A stretch of 64,000 bases of DNA, from NCBI RefSeq assembly GCF_900103935.1, contig NZ_FNIC01000001.1, positions 1,016,715-1,080,714 of the forward strand, written 5' to 3'. Positions 42,015 through 50,401 of this stretch are shown here, piece after piece. Within the stretch, counting starts at the first letter, position 1. Each line of letters begins with the position of its first letter. A model generated the notes under the pieces. That model saw only the letters and a program-made list of their open reading frames with translations. It was not told the DNA's origin and did no database searches. The DNA is from Nocardioides szechwanensis (lineage in GTDB: Bacteria; Actinomycetota; Actinomycetes; Propionibacteriales; Nocardioidaceae). The position numbers and the translations under genes are program-made.

Positions 42015-42493
42015 TGACTTGGGCAGGCAGCAGGCGGAGAACAGTGCTCAGCGCTTGGCAGATGGCGCGGGGAGGGAGCGTCATCGCCGCCGCGGCGCTG
42101 TCGGTAGCGGTGTGTGCCGTGCCCGCTCCCGCCGACGTTCCGTCTATGCAATCGCCGGCGGCTGCGAGCACAATCGTCCGGACGACGCCGTGCGAGTCCG
42201 GCGGAACGATCACGACTACGATCCGCCGCACCAGCGGACGGGTCAGCGTCCACTTCGAGTTGTCGGGTGCGTTGCCACTGGAGCGATACGGATTCGGTGT
42301 GGAATGGGTGGCGAAGCCGCCGCGGAAGGTCGGCCAGCCCGGCTCCTACGACGGGGCAACCACCACGGACTTGGTCGGGTCCGCTGACTTCGCAGGCTTC
42401 GCCGCACCCGTTAAGTCCAGGGTCAGCTATAGATTCGTGGCCCAAAGTTCAACGAACCAGTGCTTCGCTAGAGGGGTCATCAGGCCTAGATAG
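42014..42493 (+). CDS. Secreted hypothetical protein (159 aa)
   Basis: A 159-residue protein with an N-terminal signal-like segment (GGSVIAAAALSVAVCAVPAPA) and a mature domain with two Cys (TTPCESGG and TNQCFARG), which may form a disulfide. No family is recognised. It is coupled to the small upstream frame. Codon use is somewhat less GC3-biased than neighbours, suggesting acquisition or weak selection. Confidence 0.5.
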   Translation: MTWAGSRRRTVLSAWQMARGGSVIAAAALSVAVCAVPAPADVPSMQSPAAASTIVRTTPCESGGTITTTIRRTSGRVSVHFELSGALPLERYGFGVEWVAKPPRKVGQPGSYDGATTTDLVGSADFAGFAAPVKSRVSYRFVAQSSTNQCFARGVIRPR

Positions 42494-42502
42494 GCAATTG
42501 GC

Positions 42503-43255
42503 TCAGAGTTGCGCGTTGTCGAGCAGCTCGCCCAGCTCGTCGAGGGTGAGGTCGCGCAGGGCGCCGGACTTCAGCGAGCCGAGCTGGACCGGGCCGATCG
42601 CGGTGCGGGTGAGCTTGCGCACGGGATGGCCGACGTGGTCGAGCAGGCGGCGCACGATCCGGTTGCGCCCCTCGTGGATGACCAGCTCGACGATCGACTT
42701 GTCCCGCGAGGCGGTGACGACCTTCGCCTGCGAGACCGTCACCGGGCCGTCGTCGAGCGTCACGCCCGCGAGCAGCTGCTTGACGGTGGCCTTGGAAACC
42801 TCGCCGTCGACCTCGGCGACGTACGTCTTGTCGACCTCGTACGACGGGTGCGCCATGCGCTGCGCGAAGTCACCGTCGTTGGTGAGCAGCAACAGACCGG
42901 AGGTGTCGGTGTCGAGCCGCCCGACGTGGAAGAGCCGCTCAGGCCGGTGCGACACGACGTCGGTGATGGTGCGGCGCCCCTCGGGGTCGGACATCGTCGA
43001 GACCACGCCGGTCGGCTTGTTGAGCACGAGATAGACGAGGTCCGACAGCGGCGGCAGGCGTTTGCCGGAGACCCGGATCACCGCGGTGCGCGGGTCGACC
43101 TTGGTGCCGAGGCGGGTGACGACCTCGCCGTCGACGACGACCTCGCCCTCGAGCATCAGCTCCTCGCACTTGCGCCGCGACGCGACGCCCGACTGGGCCA
43201 GCAGCTTCTGGAGCCGGATCAGCCCGTCGTCGTCGGTGGCGACCTCGCGGCTCAT
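42503..43255 (-). CDS. rluB: rRNA pseudouridine synthase, RsuA/RluB family
   Basis: A 250-residue protein with an S4 RNA-binding domain (RLQKLLAQSGVASRRKCEELM) and the RsuA-type catalytic motif GRLDTDTSGLLLLTND with its Asp. The late motif HEGRNRIVRRLLDHVGHPV is typical. It modifies a uridine in rRNA. It is the last gene of the parA-RHH-scpA-scpB-rluB operon, overlapping scpB by 4 bp. Confidence 0.94.
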   Translation of the reverse strand: MSREVATDDDGLIRLQKLLAQSGVASRRKCEELMLEGEVVVDGEVVTRLGTKVDPRTAVIRVSGKRLPPLSDLVYLVLNKPTGVVSTMSDPEGRRTITDVVSHRPERLFHVGRLDTDTSGLLLLTNDGDFAQRMAHPSYEVDKTYVAEVDGEVSKATVKQLLAGVTLDDGPVTVSQAKVVTASRDKSIVELVIHEGRNRIVRRLLDHVGHPVRKLTRTAIGPVQLGSLKSGALRDLTLDELGELLDNAQL

Positions 43256-43959
43256 GACTCCGTCGGTTCGCCGGCGGGCTCCGGGGCCACTTCGTCGGCC
43301 GTGGCGTGCCCTCCCGCCGGGCCCTCGTGCACGGACTCGGTGGCCGCCATCTCGGCCAGCTCGTCCTCGAGGTCGTCGAGGTCGGGCAGGTAGGGCGCGA
43401 GCTCGGGCAGGTCCTCGACGGAGCCGACCCCGATCCGCTCGAGGAAGTAGTTGGTCGTCCGGAACAGGTTGGCGCCGGTCTCACCGTCCTGCCCGGCCTC
43501 CTCGACCAGACCGCGCGAGATCAGGGTGCGCATGACGCCGTCGACGTTGACGCCGCGGATCGCCGAGACCCGGGCCCGCGAGACCGGCTGCTTGTAGGCC
43601 ACGACGGCCAGGGTCTCCAGCGCCGCGTGCGTCAGCCGCGCCTGCTGGCCCTCCAGCACGAACGCCTCGACGACCGCGGCGTACTCGTCACGGGAGTAGA
43701 ACCGCCAGCCACCCGCCACGTTGCGCAGCTCGAAGCCGCGCCCTTGGGCGGTGTAGTCGGCCGCGAGCTCGTGCAGCGCGGCCGAGACCTCCTCGGCGGG
43801 GTAGCCCACGGCCGTGGCCAGGCTGACGTCGTCGAGCGGCTGGTCGGTGACCATCAGCACCGCCTCGAGCGAGGGCCGCAGCTCGGCGACGGGGACGGCG
43901 AGCTGCTCGTCGCTGAGGTCGCCGCCGGCCACGGTGTCGACGGTGTCGGTCTCAGTCAT
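43252..43959 (-). CDS. scpB: Segregation and condensation protein B
   Basis: A 235-residue ScpB with two winged-helix domains (LEAVLMVTDQPLDDVSLATAVG and LTHAALETLAVVAYKQPVSRARV) and the family motif IRGVNVDGVMRTLISRGLVEE. The C-terminal tail is acidic. It joins ScpA and SMC in chromosome condensation. It overlaps scpA by 8 bp. Confidence 0.94.
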   Translation of the reverse strand: MTETDTVDTVAGGDLSDEQLAVPVAELRPSLEAVLMVTDQPLDDVSLATAVGYPAEEVSAALHELAADYTAQGRGFELRNVAGGWRFYSRDEYAAVVEAFVLEGQQARLTHAALETLAVVAYKQPVSRARVSAIRGVNVDGVMRTLISRGLVEEAGQDGETGANLFRTTNYFLERIGVGSVEDLPELAPYLPDLDDLEDELAEMAATESVHEGPAGGHATADEVAPEPAGEPTES

Positions 43960-44797
43960 CTGGTGTCTCCTCGGCGTCGGGCGGTGGCCCGTCGAACTCG
44001 TCGGTGATCTCGATCTCGTTGTCGTCGCTGCCGGTCCAGCGGATGGTCAGCTCGCCCAGTGCGGTCACCTGCTCGAACGCCACCGCACCCTCGCGGAACA
44101 GCTCGAGCAGGGACAGGAAGCGGGCCACCGTGGTGAGCCGGTCGGGCGAGTCGCCGCACAGGGCGCGGAAGGTCATCGTTCCGGTACGCCGCAGTCGCTC
44201 GACGACCAGCACCGCCTGCTCGCGCACGCTGACCTTGGCCGCGTGGATGTGCTGGAGCGACACCTCGAGGACCGGCTTGGGCTCCAGGGCCTTCGCCGCG
44301 AGCTCCGCGAACTGCTCGAGCCCCAGCCCGATCAGCACCTCGGGCAGCAGCGTCGCGTAGCGCTCCTCGAGCCCCACGGCGCGCGGGTAGCGGTGCGCCT
44401 CGTCGGCCAGCCGCGTCTCCAGGTACCCCGCCACCTGCTTGAAGGCCTTGTACTGCATCAGCCGCGCGAACAGCAGGTCGCGCGCCTCCAGCAGGGCGAG
44501 GTCCTCCTCGTCCTCGACGTCGCCCTGGGGCAGCAGTCGGGCCGCCTTGAGGTCGAGCAGGGTCGAGGCGACCAGCAGGAACGACGTGGTCTGCTCGAGG
44601 TCCCAGACGGGTCCCCCGGCCTTGACGTGCGCGATGAACTCGTCGGTGACCTTCGAGAGCGCGACCTCGGTGATGTCGAGCTTGTGCTTGGAGATCAGGC
44701 TCAGCAGCAGGTCGAACGGACCCTCGAAGTTGTCGAGCCGCAGCTCGAAGCCCGGGGTGGTCTCACCCGCCTCGCTCGAGATGGCGAGCGCGGTCAT
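43952..44797 (-). CDS. scpA: Segregation and condensation protein A (kleisin)
   Basis: A 281-residue kleisin starting with FELRLDNFEGPFDLLLSLIS, the conserved N-terminal SMC-neck-binding segment, and ending with a C-terminal winged helix (VARFLSLLELFREGAVAFEQ). It bridges SMC heads together with ScpB. Its ATG overlaps the RHH-like gene stop by 4 bp. Confidence 0.94.
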   Translation of the reverse strand: MTALAISSEAGETTPGFELRLDNFEGPFDLLLSLISKHKLDITEVALSKVTDEFIAHVKAGGPVWDLEQTTSFLLVASTLLDLKAARLLPQGDVEDEEDLALLEARDLLFARLMQYKAFKQVAGYLETRLADEAHRYPRAVGLEERYATLLPEVLIGLGLEQFAELAAKALEPKPVLEVSLQHIHAAKVSVREQAVLVVERLRRTGTMTFRALCGDSPDRLTTVARFLSLLELFREGAVAFEQVTALGELTIRWTGSDDNEIEITDEFDGPPPDAEETPDD

Positions 44798-45117
44798 TCC
44801 TGGGTCAGCCGGCGGACCAGCACGCTGTCGTCGCCGTTGGCGTCGAAGTCGGCCAGGACCAGCGCGACGGCCTCACGCACCAGCCGGCCGCGGTCGACGG
44901 CGAGGCCGTGCGCGCTGCGCAGCGACAGCCGGGCGTGCTCGATGTGGAGCAGCTCGTCGGAGGTGACGTAGACGGTCATCTTCTCGTCGTGACGGACCCG
45001 GCCACTGGGCACCAGCGGGGTGGCGGCCTCCGGCTCGGGGGCCGCCGGCTCCGGGGCGTCCGGGACCGCGTGGACGGCGGTGGGCCGGAACAGGTCGTCG
45101 GCCGTGGGGAGGCTCAC
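44794..45117 (-). CDS. Small ribbon-helix-helix-like protein between parA and scpA
   Basis: A 107-residue protein from GTG 45117, overlapping the parA stop (GTGA). The N-terminal 45 residues are Pro/Ala-rich and disordered; the C-terminal part KMTVYVTSDELLHIEHARLS and VDRGRLVREAVALVLADFD looks like a ribbon-helix-helix DNA-binding fold. Its place between a ParA ATPase and ScpA suggests it is the DNA-binding or regulatory partner of that ParA; a ParB gene is not present here. Confidence 0.65.
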   Translation of the reverse strand: MSLPTADDLFRPTAVHAVPDAPEPAAPEPEAATPLVPSGRVRHDEKMTVYVTSDELLHIEHARLSLRSAHGLAVDRGRLVREAVALVLADFDANGDDSVLVRRLTQE

Positions 45118-46193
45118 GCGTCGTGCCACCGGGCGAGCACCTCCTTGGACAGCTGGCGGTAGGACTCGGCGCCACCCGAGGCCGTGGCGTACGACGTGAT
45201 CGGCTCGCCGGCGACGGTCGCGTCGGAGAACTTCACGGTCCGGCGGATGACGGTGTGGAAGACCTTGTCGCCCCAGGCCTGCACCAGGCGGTCCATGACC
45301 TCGCGGGAGTGGAGGGTGCGGCCGTCGAACATGGTGCCGAGCACCCCGTCGATCTCCAGGCGCGGGTTGAGCCGCTCGCGCACCTTGTCGATCGTGGTCT
45401 TGAGCAGCGCAACGCCACGCAGCGCGAAGTACTCGCACTCGAGCGGCACGATCACGCCGTGGGAGGCGGTCAGCGCGTTGACGGTGAGCAGCCCGAGCGA
45501 GGGCTGGCAGTCGATCAGGATGACGTCGTACTTCTCCAGCGCCGGCGCCAGCACCCGCTGCAGGGTCTGCTCACGGGCCACCTCGTGCACCAGCTGCACC
45601 TCGGCGGCGGACAGGTCGATGTTGGAGGGCAGCAGGTCCATGCCGGGGACGCCGGACGGTACGACGACGTCGTCGAGCGTCACGTCGCGCTGCATGAGCA
45701 GGTTGTAGATCGTCAGGTCCATCTCGTGCGGGTTGAGGCCGAGGCCGACCGACAGCGAGCCCTGGGGGTCGAAGTCGACCAGCAGCACCTTGCGGCCGTA
45801 CTCCGCGAGGGAGGCGCCCAGGTTGATGGTGGTCGTGGTCTTGCCGACGCCACCCTTCTGGTTGCACATCGAGATCACGCGGGCGTGGCCGTGCTGGGTC
45901 AGCGGCGTCGGCTCGGGGAAGACCGGCATCGGGCGGCCGGTGGGGCCGTTGGCCACCGGCGCGGCCACGAGGCCGTCGTCGGTGAGGAGCTGGGTGGCCA
46001 CCTGGGGAGCGGTGGAGGGCGCCTCGTTGCTGGAGGCGACCTCGGGGACTCCCTCGCGGTGCGGACGTTCGAAGGGCAGGGGGTCAGACACGACGTGCTC
46101 ATTTCCGAGTGGCGGGGAAGGGGTGTGCGTCCTCGGCGGCATGTCGGGGGCACTGCTGCCTGAGATTCCGGGGAACATCCCGCTGTTGCTCAT
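45114..46193 (-). CDS. parA: ParA/Soj family ATPase
   Basis: A 359-residue protein with a disordered Pro/Ser-rich N-terminus of about 105 residues and a ParA domain: deviant Walker A CNQKGGVGKTTTTINLGASL, LLVDFDPQGSLSVG, and IDCQPSLGLLTVNAL. GAGGAG precedes ATG 46193 by seven bases, which favours this start over an upstream one at 46256. It heads the scpA-scpB operon, as in M. tuberculosis Rv1708. The role is probably chromosome or complex positioning. Confidence 0.92.
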   Translation of the reverse strand: MSNSGMFPGISGSSAPDMPPRTHTPSPPLGNEHVVSDPLPFERPHREGVPEVASSNEAPSTAPQVATQLLTDDGLVAAPVANGPTGRPMPVFPEPTPLTQHGHARVISMCNQKGGVGKTTTTINLGASLAEYGRKVLLVDFDPQGSLSVGLGLNPHEMDLTIYNLLMQRDVTLDDVVVPSGVPGMDLLPSNIDLSAAEVQLVHEVAREQTLQRVLAPALEKYDVILIDCQPSLGLLTVNALTASHGVIVPLECEYFALRGVALLKTTIDKVRERLNPRLEIDGVLGTMFDGRTLHSREVMDRLVQAWGDKVFHTVIRRTVKFSDATVAGEPITSYATASGGAESYRQLSKEVLARWHDA

Positions 46194-46532
46194 GTGCCAC
46201 TCCTCATCCGGTCGGGGGGACTGCACCCCCATCACACAATGTCGACACAGCGACATTGCGGCGACTCGCCGCGGACTCTAGGTCCGGTCCGGATCTCCCA
46301 CCAACACAACGCCGCAATCCCACAGGCACTCGGCAAATCTGTTGAGGAACTGTGCACTCGCTCCCGCCTGAACTGCACAGGCACCCCCTCCCCTGTGCAC
46401 TTACCTGTGGAGGAGCCTCTGCTCCGCGAGTCGGCGCTTGTGCACGACGTTGGCGCCGACTCGGGCGTCGTACGGCGTGCACTGGCGCCGACTCGCGGGA
46501 GTCAGTCACCTGGTGGATGCCACACTTGCCGC
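46194..46532. other. Repeat-rich divergent promoter region between parA and the GH26 gene
   Basis: No gene seen. TGTGCAC occurs at 46351, 46394 and 46439 (43 and 45 bp apart), with a further GTGCAC at 46477. The 11-mer CGAGTCGGCGC (46427) and its inverse GCGCCGACTCG (46453 and 46485) form overlapping inverted repeats. The regular spacing and inverted copies suggest a cooperative operator for either gene (inference). Confidence 0.5.
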
Positions 46533-47759
46533 GTGCGCCGTCGAGTGGTCAGGGTCGCCCTCGTGGAGGTGCTGGTCGCGCTGCTCGGGCTGCTGCTGGT
46601 GGTGGGGACCATGGTGATCGATGACGACCCGTCCGCTACCGACGGCGGCCCCGACGCCACGTCGACCCCGAGCGGGACGTCCTCGAGCACCCCCTCGACC
46701 ACCTCGCCGACCTCCACTCCGAGCGACTCCCCCAGCGCCACACTCACGCCCACCCCCGACTGCGAGCCGGACCTCGCCCTGGTCGACCCGGACGCCACCC
46801 CCGAGGCTCGGTGCCTGGCCCAGACCCTCGACGAGTGGCGGCGTACGGGCGTCATGGGCGTCGGCCAGCAGCTCAACGTCTCCACCTCCGACTACCTCGC
46901 CCCGCTGCGCCGGCTCGAGCCGCAGCGGGTTGCGCTGGTCGGCTTCGACCTCGAGGAGCTCGCCAAGGCCGACACCTTCGGCTTCGAGCACCCGCCGGTC
47001 GAGAAGCTCCTGGAGCTCGCCGCGGACGGCGTCGTCCTCACCGCCTCGTGGCATACCGCCAACCCCGCCACCGGCAAGGACTCCTTCGACGTCAGCTGGC
47101 GCGACCTCGACGCCCTGCTGGACCCCGAGACCCCGCAGGCCGAGGCGTTCTGGTCCGACTACGACGCCAAGCTCGACCTGCTGCGGCGCCTTCAGACCGG
47201 CGAGGACGGCCGGTTCCAGCCGGCCGCGGTGCTGTTCCGCCCGCTGCACGAGGCCAACGGCGACTGGTTCTGGTGGAGCGCCCCCGACCCGGCCACCTAC
47301 CGGGCGCTGTGGGCCGAGATGCAGGACCACGCCGCCGAGGCCGGCGTGCACAACATCGTGTGGGGCTGGTCGGCCAACGCCCGCACCCACGACGAGATCA
47401 TCGACCCGATGACGCTGGTGCCCGAGCTGGTGGACCTCGTCGGCCTCGACTCCTACGACCCCGTGACCGACGACGGGCCGCCGGGGCTCGACCTCACCGG
47501 CCTCGCCGAGCTCGCCGCCGCCCACCCCCGCGCGGCGATCGCCGAGACCGGTCCGCACGGAAGCAAGGACGGCGCCTGGGACCCGCGGGTGATCGCCGAG
47601 TCGGCGCTGGCCGCCGGCCTGCGACCGACGTACGCGCTGCTGTGGTTCGACGACGGCAACGGCAAGGACGGCTTCACCGGGCGCAAGCAGATCGCGTCGC
47701 TGCGGGGCGGCCGCGCCTGGCTGGCGACCTGCCCCGACGGCCTGTGTCCGCTTTCTTGA
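46533..47759 (+). CDS. GH26-like secreted glycosidase, paralogue 1
   Basis: A 408-residue protein from GTG 46533. It has an N-terminal signal/anchor helix (LVEVLVALLGLLLVVGTMVI), a Ser/Thr/Pro linker of about 45 residues, and a GH26-like barrel: VLFRPLHEANGDWFWW with the acid/base Glu, AIAETGPHGSKDG with the nucleophile Glu. GH26 enzymes are mostly beta-mannanases. It ends 34 bp before its paralogue. Promoter CACACT-N6-GTG resembles that of the paralogue. Confidence 0.8.
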   Translation: MRRRVVRVALVEVLVALLGLLLVVGTMVIDDDPSATDGGPDATSTPSGTSSSTPSTTSPTSTPSDSPSATLTPTPDCEPDLALVDPDATPEARCLAQTLDEWRRTGVMGVGQQLNVSTSDYLAPLRRLEPQRVALVGFDLEELAKADTFGFEHPPVEKLLELAADGVVLTASWHTANPATGKDSFDVSWRDLDALLDPETPQAEAFWSDYDAKLDLLRRLQTGEDGRFQPAAVLFRPLHEANGDWFWWSAPDPATYRALWAEMQDHAAEAGVHNIVWGWSANARTHDEIIDPMTLVPELVDLVGLDSYDPVTDDGPPGLDLTGLAELAAAHPRAAIAETGPHGSKDGAWDPRVIAESALAAGLRPTYALLWFDDGNGKDGFTGRKQIASLRGGRAWLATCPDGLCPLS

Positions 47760-47793
47760 GCCAAACCTGAGGTCCGGCTGCGACACTGGCCGC

Positions 47794-49275
47794 GTGCGTC
47801 ATGTCGCGGCCTGGGGGGCCTTGTGGGCAGGGCTGCTGGCGGGAGCACTCCTCCCGACTCCGGTCGCTGCGGACGTCGCCGACCCCACCACCAGCCACGC
47901 CCGCCAGGGCACGGCGGTCAAGACGTCGGTCTCGCTGCGGCTCGCGCCGCCCGTCATCACGTTCGACCCCGTCGACTCGAGCAGCGACCCGACCGGCCTG
48001 GTCGCGACGATCGCGCCCGTGCGCAAGGACGCCAAGCTGACCTTCCAGGAGTACGTCGGGTCGGTCTGGACCACGATCCGCACCGCCCGCACCGACGCCA
48101 CGGGACGCTTCTTCGTGCCGCTGACGGTCACCTCCACGGCGACCCGCACGTTCCGCGTTGTGCACCCCCAGCATGGCCGCTTCCGGAGCTCGGCGTCGAC
48201 GGCGACCAAGCTCTACGTGCGCACCACCTCACAGTGCAGCCCGGTCACCCCGCTCGTCGATGCCTCCCCCACCGGCGAGGCCTTCTGCCTGGCCACGCGG
48301 CTCGACCGCTGGCGCGCCGTCGGCCTGATGGGCGTCGGCCAGCAGCTCAACGTCTCGAGCCAGTCCTTCCTCGACCCGATCCGCCCACTGGGCGCTGCCG
48401 CGATCCGGACGTCGCTGATCGGTTTCGACCTCGAGGAGCTGGCCATGGCCCGCGACTACGAGTTCCCGTTCGCGGACCAGGTAGTCGCCGGGCTCCTCGA
48501 GCTCGCCCACGGCGGCGCGGTCCTCACCGCGTCCTGGCACGCCCGCAACCCGTTCACTGGTGGCCCGTTCACCGACACCCGCCGCGGCGACCTCAGCAGC
48601 CTGCTCAACGAGTCCACACCGGCGGGCGCGGCCTTCTGGGCCGACTTCGACGACAAGATGTCGCTGCTCCGGCGCTTCCAGGAGGGCGACGCCGAGGGCG
48701 ACGGAGGCGGCGTCGGGACCCGTCGTACGGCGGTCGTCTTCCGCCCGCTCCACGAGGCCAACGGCGGCTTCTTCTGGTGGGGCAAGCCCAACCCCGCGGT
48801 CTACCGGCAGCTCTGGACGCTGATGCAGGCGCGCGCCGCCGCCGCGGGCGTCCACAACATCCTCTGGGCCTACTCGTTCAACCTCGACACGAGCAGCACC
48901 ACCGAACCGAGGGCGCTGCTGCCCCACAAGGTCGACGTCGGCGGGCTCGACAGCTACGACCCCGAGTACGGCGCCGCCAACGCCGCCGACGCGTTCCGGA
49001 TCGAGGGCTACAAGCCGGTGGCCCAGGGCGGCGTACCCCGGATGGCGATCACCGAGGCCGGCCCCCACGGCAGCCGCGACGGCACCTGGAACCCCGCCGT
49101 CATCTCCCGCACGATCCGCAGCACCGGCATCACCCCGCTGTGGACCATGCTCTGGTTCGACGACGGCAAACCGACCTCCGTCAACGACCCCTCCGGCTAC
49201 AAGCAGCTCACCTCCCTCACCGGCGGCCGCTCCTGGCTCTCCAGCTGTTTCAACGCCCTCTGCTACCTCCGCTGA
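47794..49275 (+). CDS. GH26-like secreted glycosidase, paralogue 2
   Basis: A 493-residue protein from GTG 47794 with a cleavable-looking signal (HVAAWGALWAGLLAGALL), an extra N-terminal domain of about 110 residues (beta-rich, SLRLAPPVITFDPV onward), and the same GH26-like barrel: VVFRPLHEANGGFFWW and AITEAGPHGSRDG. The catalytic Glu pair is kept. It is similar in its barrel to the upstream gene, so they are a tandem duplication with different N-terminal parts. It is followed by a long inverted repeat. Confidence 0.82.
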   Translation: MRHVAAWGALWAGLLAGALLPTPVAADVADPTTSHARQGTAVKTSVSLRLAPPVITFDPVDSSSDPTGLVATIAPVRKDAKLTFQEYVGSVWTTIRTARTDATGRFFVPLTVTSTATRTFRVVHPQHGRFRSSASTATKLYVRTTSQCSPVTPLVDASPTGEAFCLATRLDRWRAVGLMGVGQQLNVSSQSFLDPIRPLGAAAIRTSLIGFDLEELAMARDYEFPFADQVVAGLLELAHGGAVLTASWHARNPFTGGPFTDTRRGDLSSLLNESTPAGAAFWADFDDKMSLLRRFQEGDAEGDGGGVGTRRTAVVFRPLHEANGGFFWWGKPNPAVYRQLWTLMQARAAAAGVHNILWAYSFNLDTSSTTEPRALLPHKVDVGGLDSYDPEYGAANAADAFRIEGYKPVAQGGVPRMAITEAGPHGSRDGTWNPAVISRTIRSTGITPLWTMLWFDDGKPTSVNDPSGYKQLTSLTGGRSWLSSCFNALCYLR

Positions 49276-49288
49276 GCGCGGCTTCTCC

Positions 49289-49353
49289 GGAAAGTACGGA
49301 ACGTTTTCGACCCCATCCGGGCGAGTTCACGTCGAAAGCGTTCCGTACTTTCC
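49289..49353. terminator. Long inverted repeat between convergent genes (bidirectional terminator-like)
   Basis: Two 23-bp arms (49289-49311 and 49331-49353) pair at 22 positions across a 19-base spacer. It lies between the convergent GH26-like and S66 genes. The long A/T-poor stem without a strong T tract is unusual for an intrinsic terminator, so a bidirectional terminator or a mobile palindrome are both possible. Confidence 0.6.
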
Positions 49354-49363
49354 CGGGATCGGG

Positions 49364-50401
49364 TCAGGAGTAGTCGGCCCACAGACGGCGCTGGACGCCG
49401 TCCACGGTGAGCGAGCCGCCGTACGGGAGGATCCACTGGGGGCGGGTGTGGCCGAACGGCACGCCGACCAACACGACTGCGTCGGGGTTGTAGGCGCGGA
49501 CGGTCTCGATCGCCACGTCACGCTGCTCTGCGCGACGTGCCGCTCGTTCCTCGGCGCTCGGCCGGACCGTGAAGTCGGACGTCGGCGGGCGCGCGACCAC
49601 GACCGCGTCAACCGCGGACAGCAGTCCCCGCTCGCCCAGGGACCGCACGATCCAGCCGAACTCGGTCGCCGGGATCAGCTCCTCGGAGCTCTCCAACAGG
49701 AGCACCCCACCGTCGAGGACCGAGGGGTCGCTCGGGAACCGGCCCGCGGTCAGGATCCACTGCACGACCTCGATGCAGCCTCCCCAGGTCGCCCCGGTCA
49801 CCGACCGCTCCGGCCCGGCCCAGGTCCAGGGCTCGGTGGGCTCCCGCTCCCCGTAGCTGGTGAGGGCCGCAGGGTCCTCCCAGTCCAGTCCGACGTCCTC
49901 CGACTCCCCGGGCTCGGTGACCTCGAGCCGCTCCCCTGTCAGGAGGGCGGCCCGCAGCGACCGGGCGTGCACCTCGTCGACCGCTGGTCCCGGCCCGAGC
50001 TGGACCTGCGTCGAACCGCCGTAGAAGCCGGCCACGCCCTGGGTCCACAGCCAGCTCAGGAGGTTGGTGTTGTCGCTGTAGCCGACGAAGGGCTTGGGGT
50101 CGGCACGCACCAACGCAGGGTCGAGGTGCGGCACCACGTTGATCTGGTCCTCACCCCCGATCGTCGCCAGCACCGCTCGGATCTCAGGGTCACCGAACGC
50201 AGCATTGAGGTCGGCTGCGCGGTCGGCAGCGGAGGCGCCGAGCCGCCGCGTCGTGGGGTACTCCACCGGCACCAGCCCGGTCAGGTCGGCCAGCCGACGC
50301 ATGGCCTGCTCGTGGACCTCCGGGGCGACACCGGGGGCAGCGAACGACGGTGAGAGTACGGCGACCTTGTCCCCCGGCGAAGCCTTCGACGGCGGCGTCA
50401 C
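49364..50401 (-). CDS. S66-family LD-carboxypeptidase / MccF-like serine peptidase
   Basis: A 345-residue protein with the S66 nucleophile motif GYSDNTNLL, Glu in LLLESSEELIPATEF and His in PFGHTRPQW, the Ser-Glu-His triad. The family includes LD-carboxypeptidases of peptidoglycan recycling and MccF immunity proteins. Its ATG overlaps the helicase stop by 4 bp, which fits a coupled transcription unit. Confidence 0.88.
   Translation of the reverse strand: MTPPSKASPGDKVAVLSPSFAAPGVAPEVHEQAMRRLADLTGLVPVEYPTTRRLGASAADRAADLNAAFGDPEIRAVLATIGGEDQINVVPHLDPALVRADPKPFVGYSDNTNLLSWLWTQGVAGFYGGSTQVQLGPGPAVDEVHARSLRAALLTGERLEVTEPGESEDVGLDWEDPAALTSYGEREPTEPWTWAGPERSVTGATWGGCIEVVQWILTAGRFPSDPSVLDGGVLLLESSEELIPATEFGWIVRSLGERGLLSAVDAVVVARPPTSDFTVRPSAEERAARRAEQRDVAIETVRAYNPDAVVLVGVPFGHTRPQWILPYGGSLTVDGVQRRLWADYS

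Noticed and set aside
45114..46193. The chromosomal parABS partition locus
   Set aside because: No parB gene and no parS-like site (TGTTTCACGTGAAACA) were seen; the context is scpA/scpB, so this is the second, Rv1708-type ParA.
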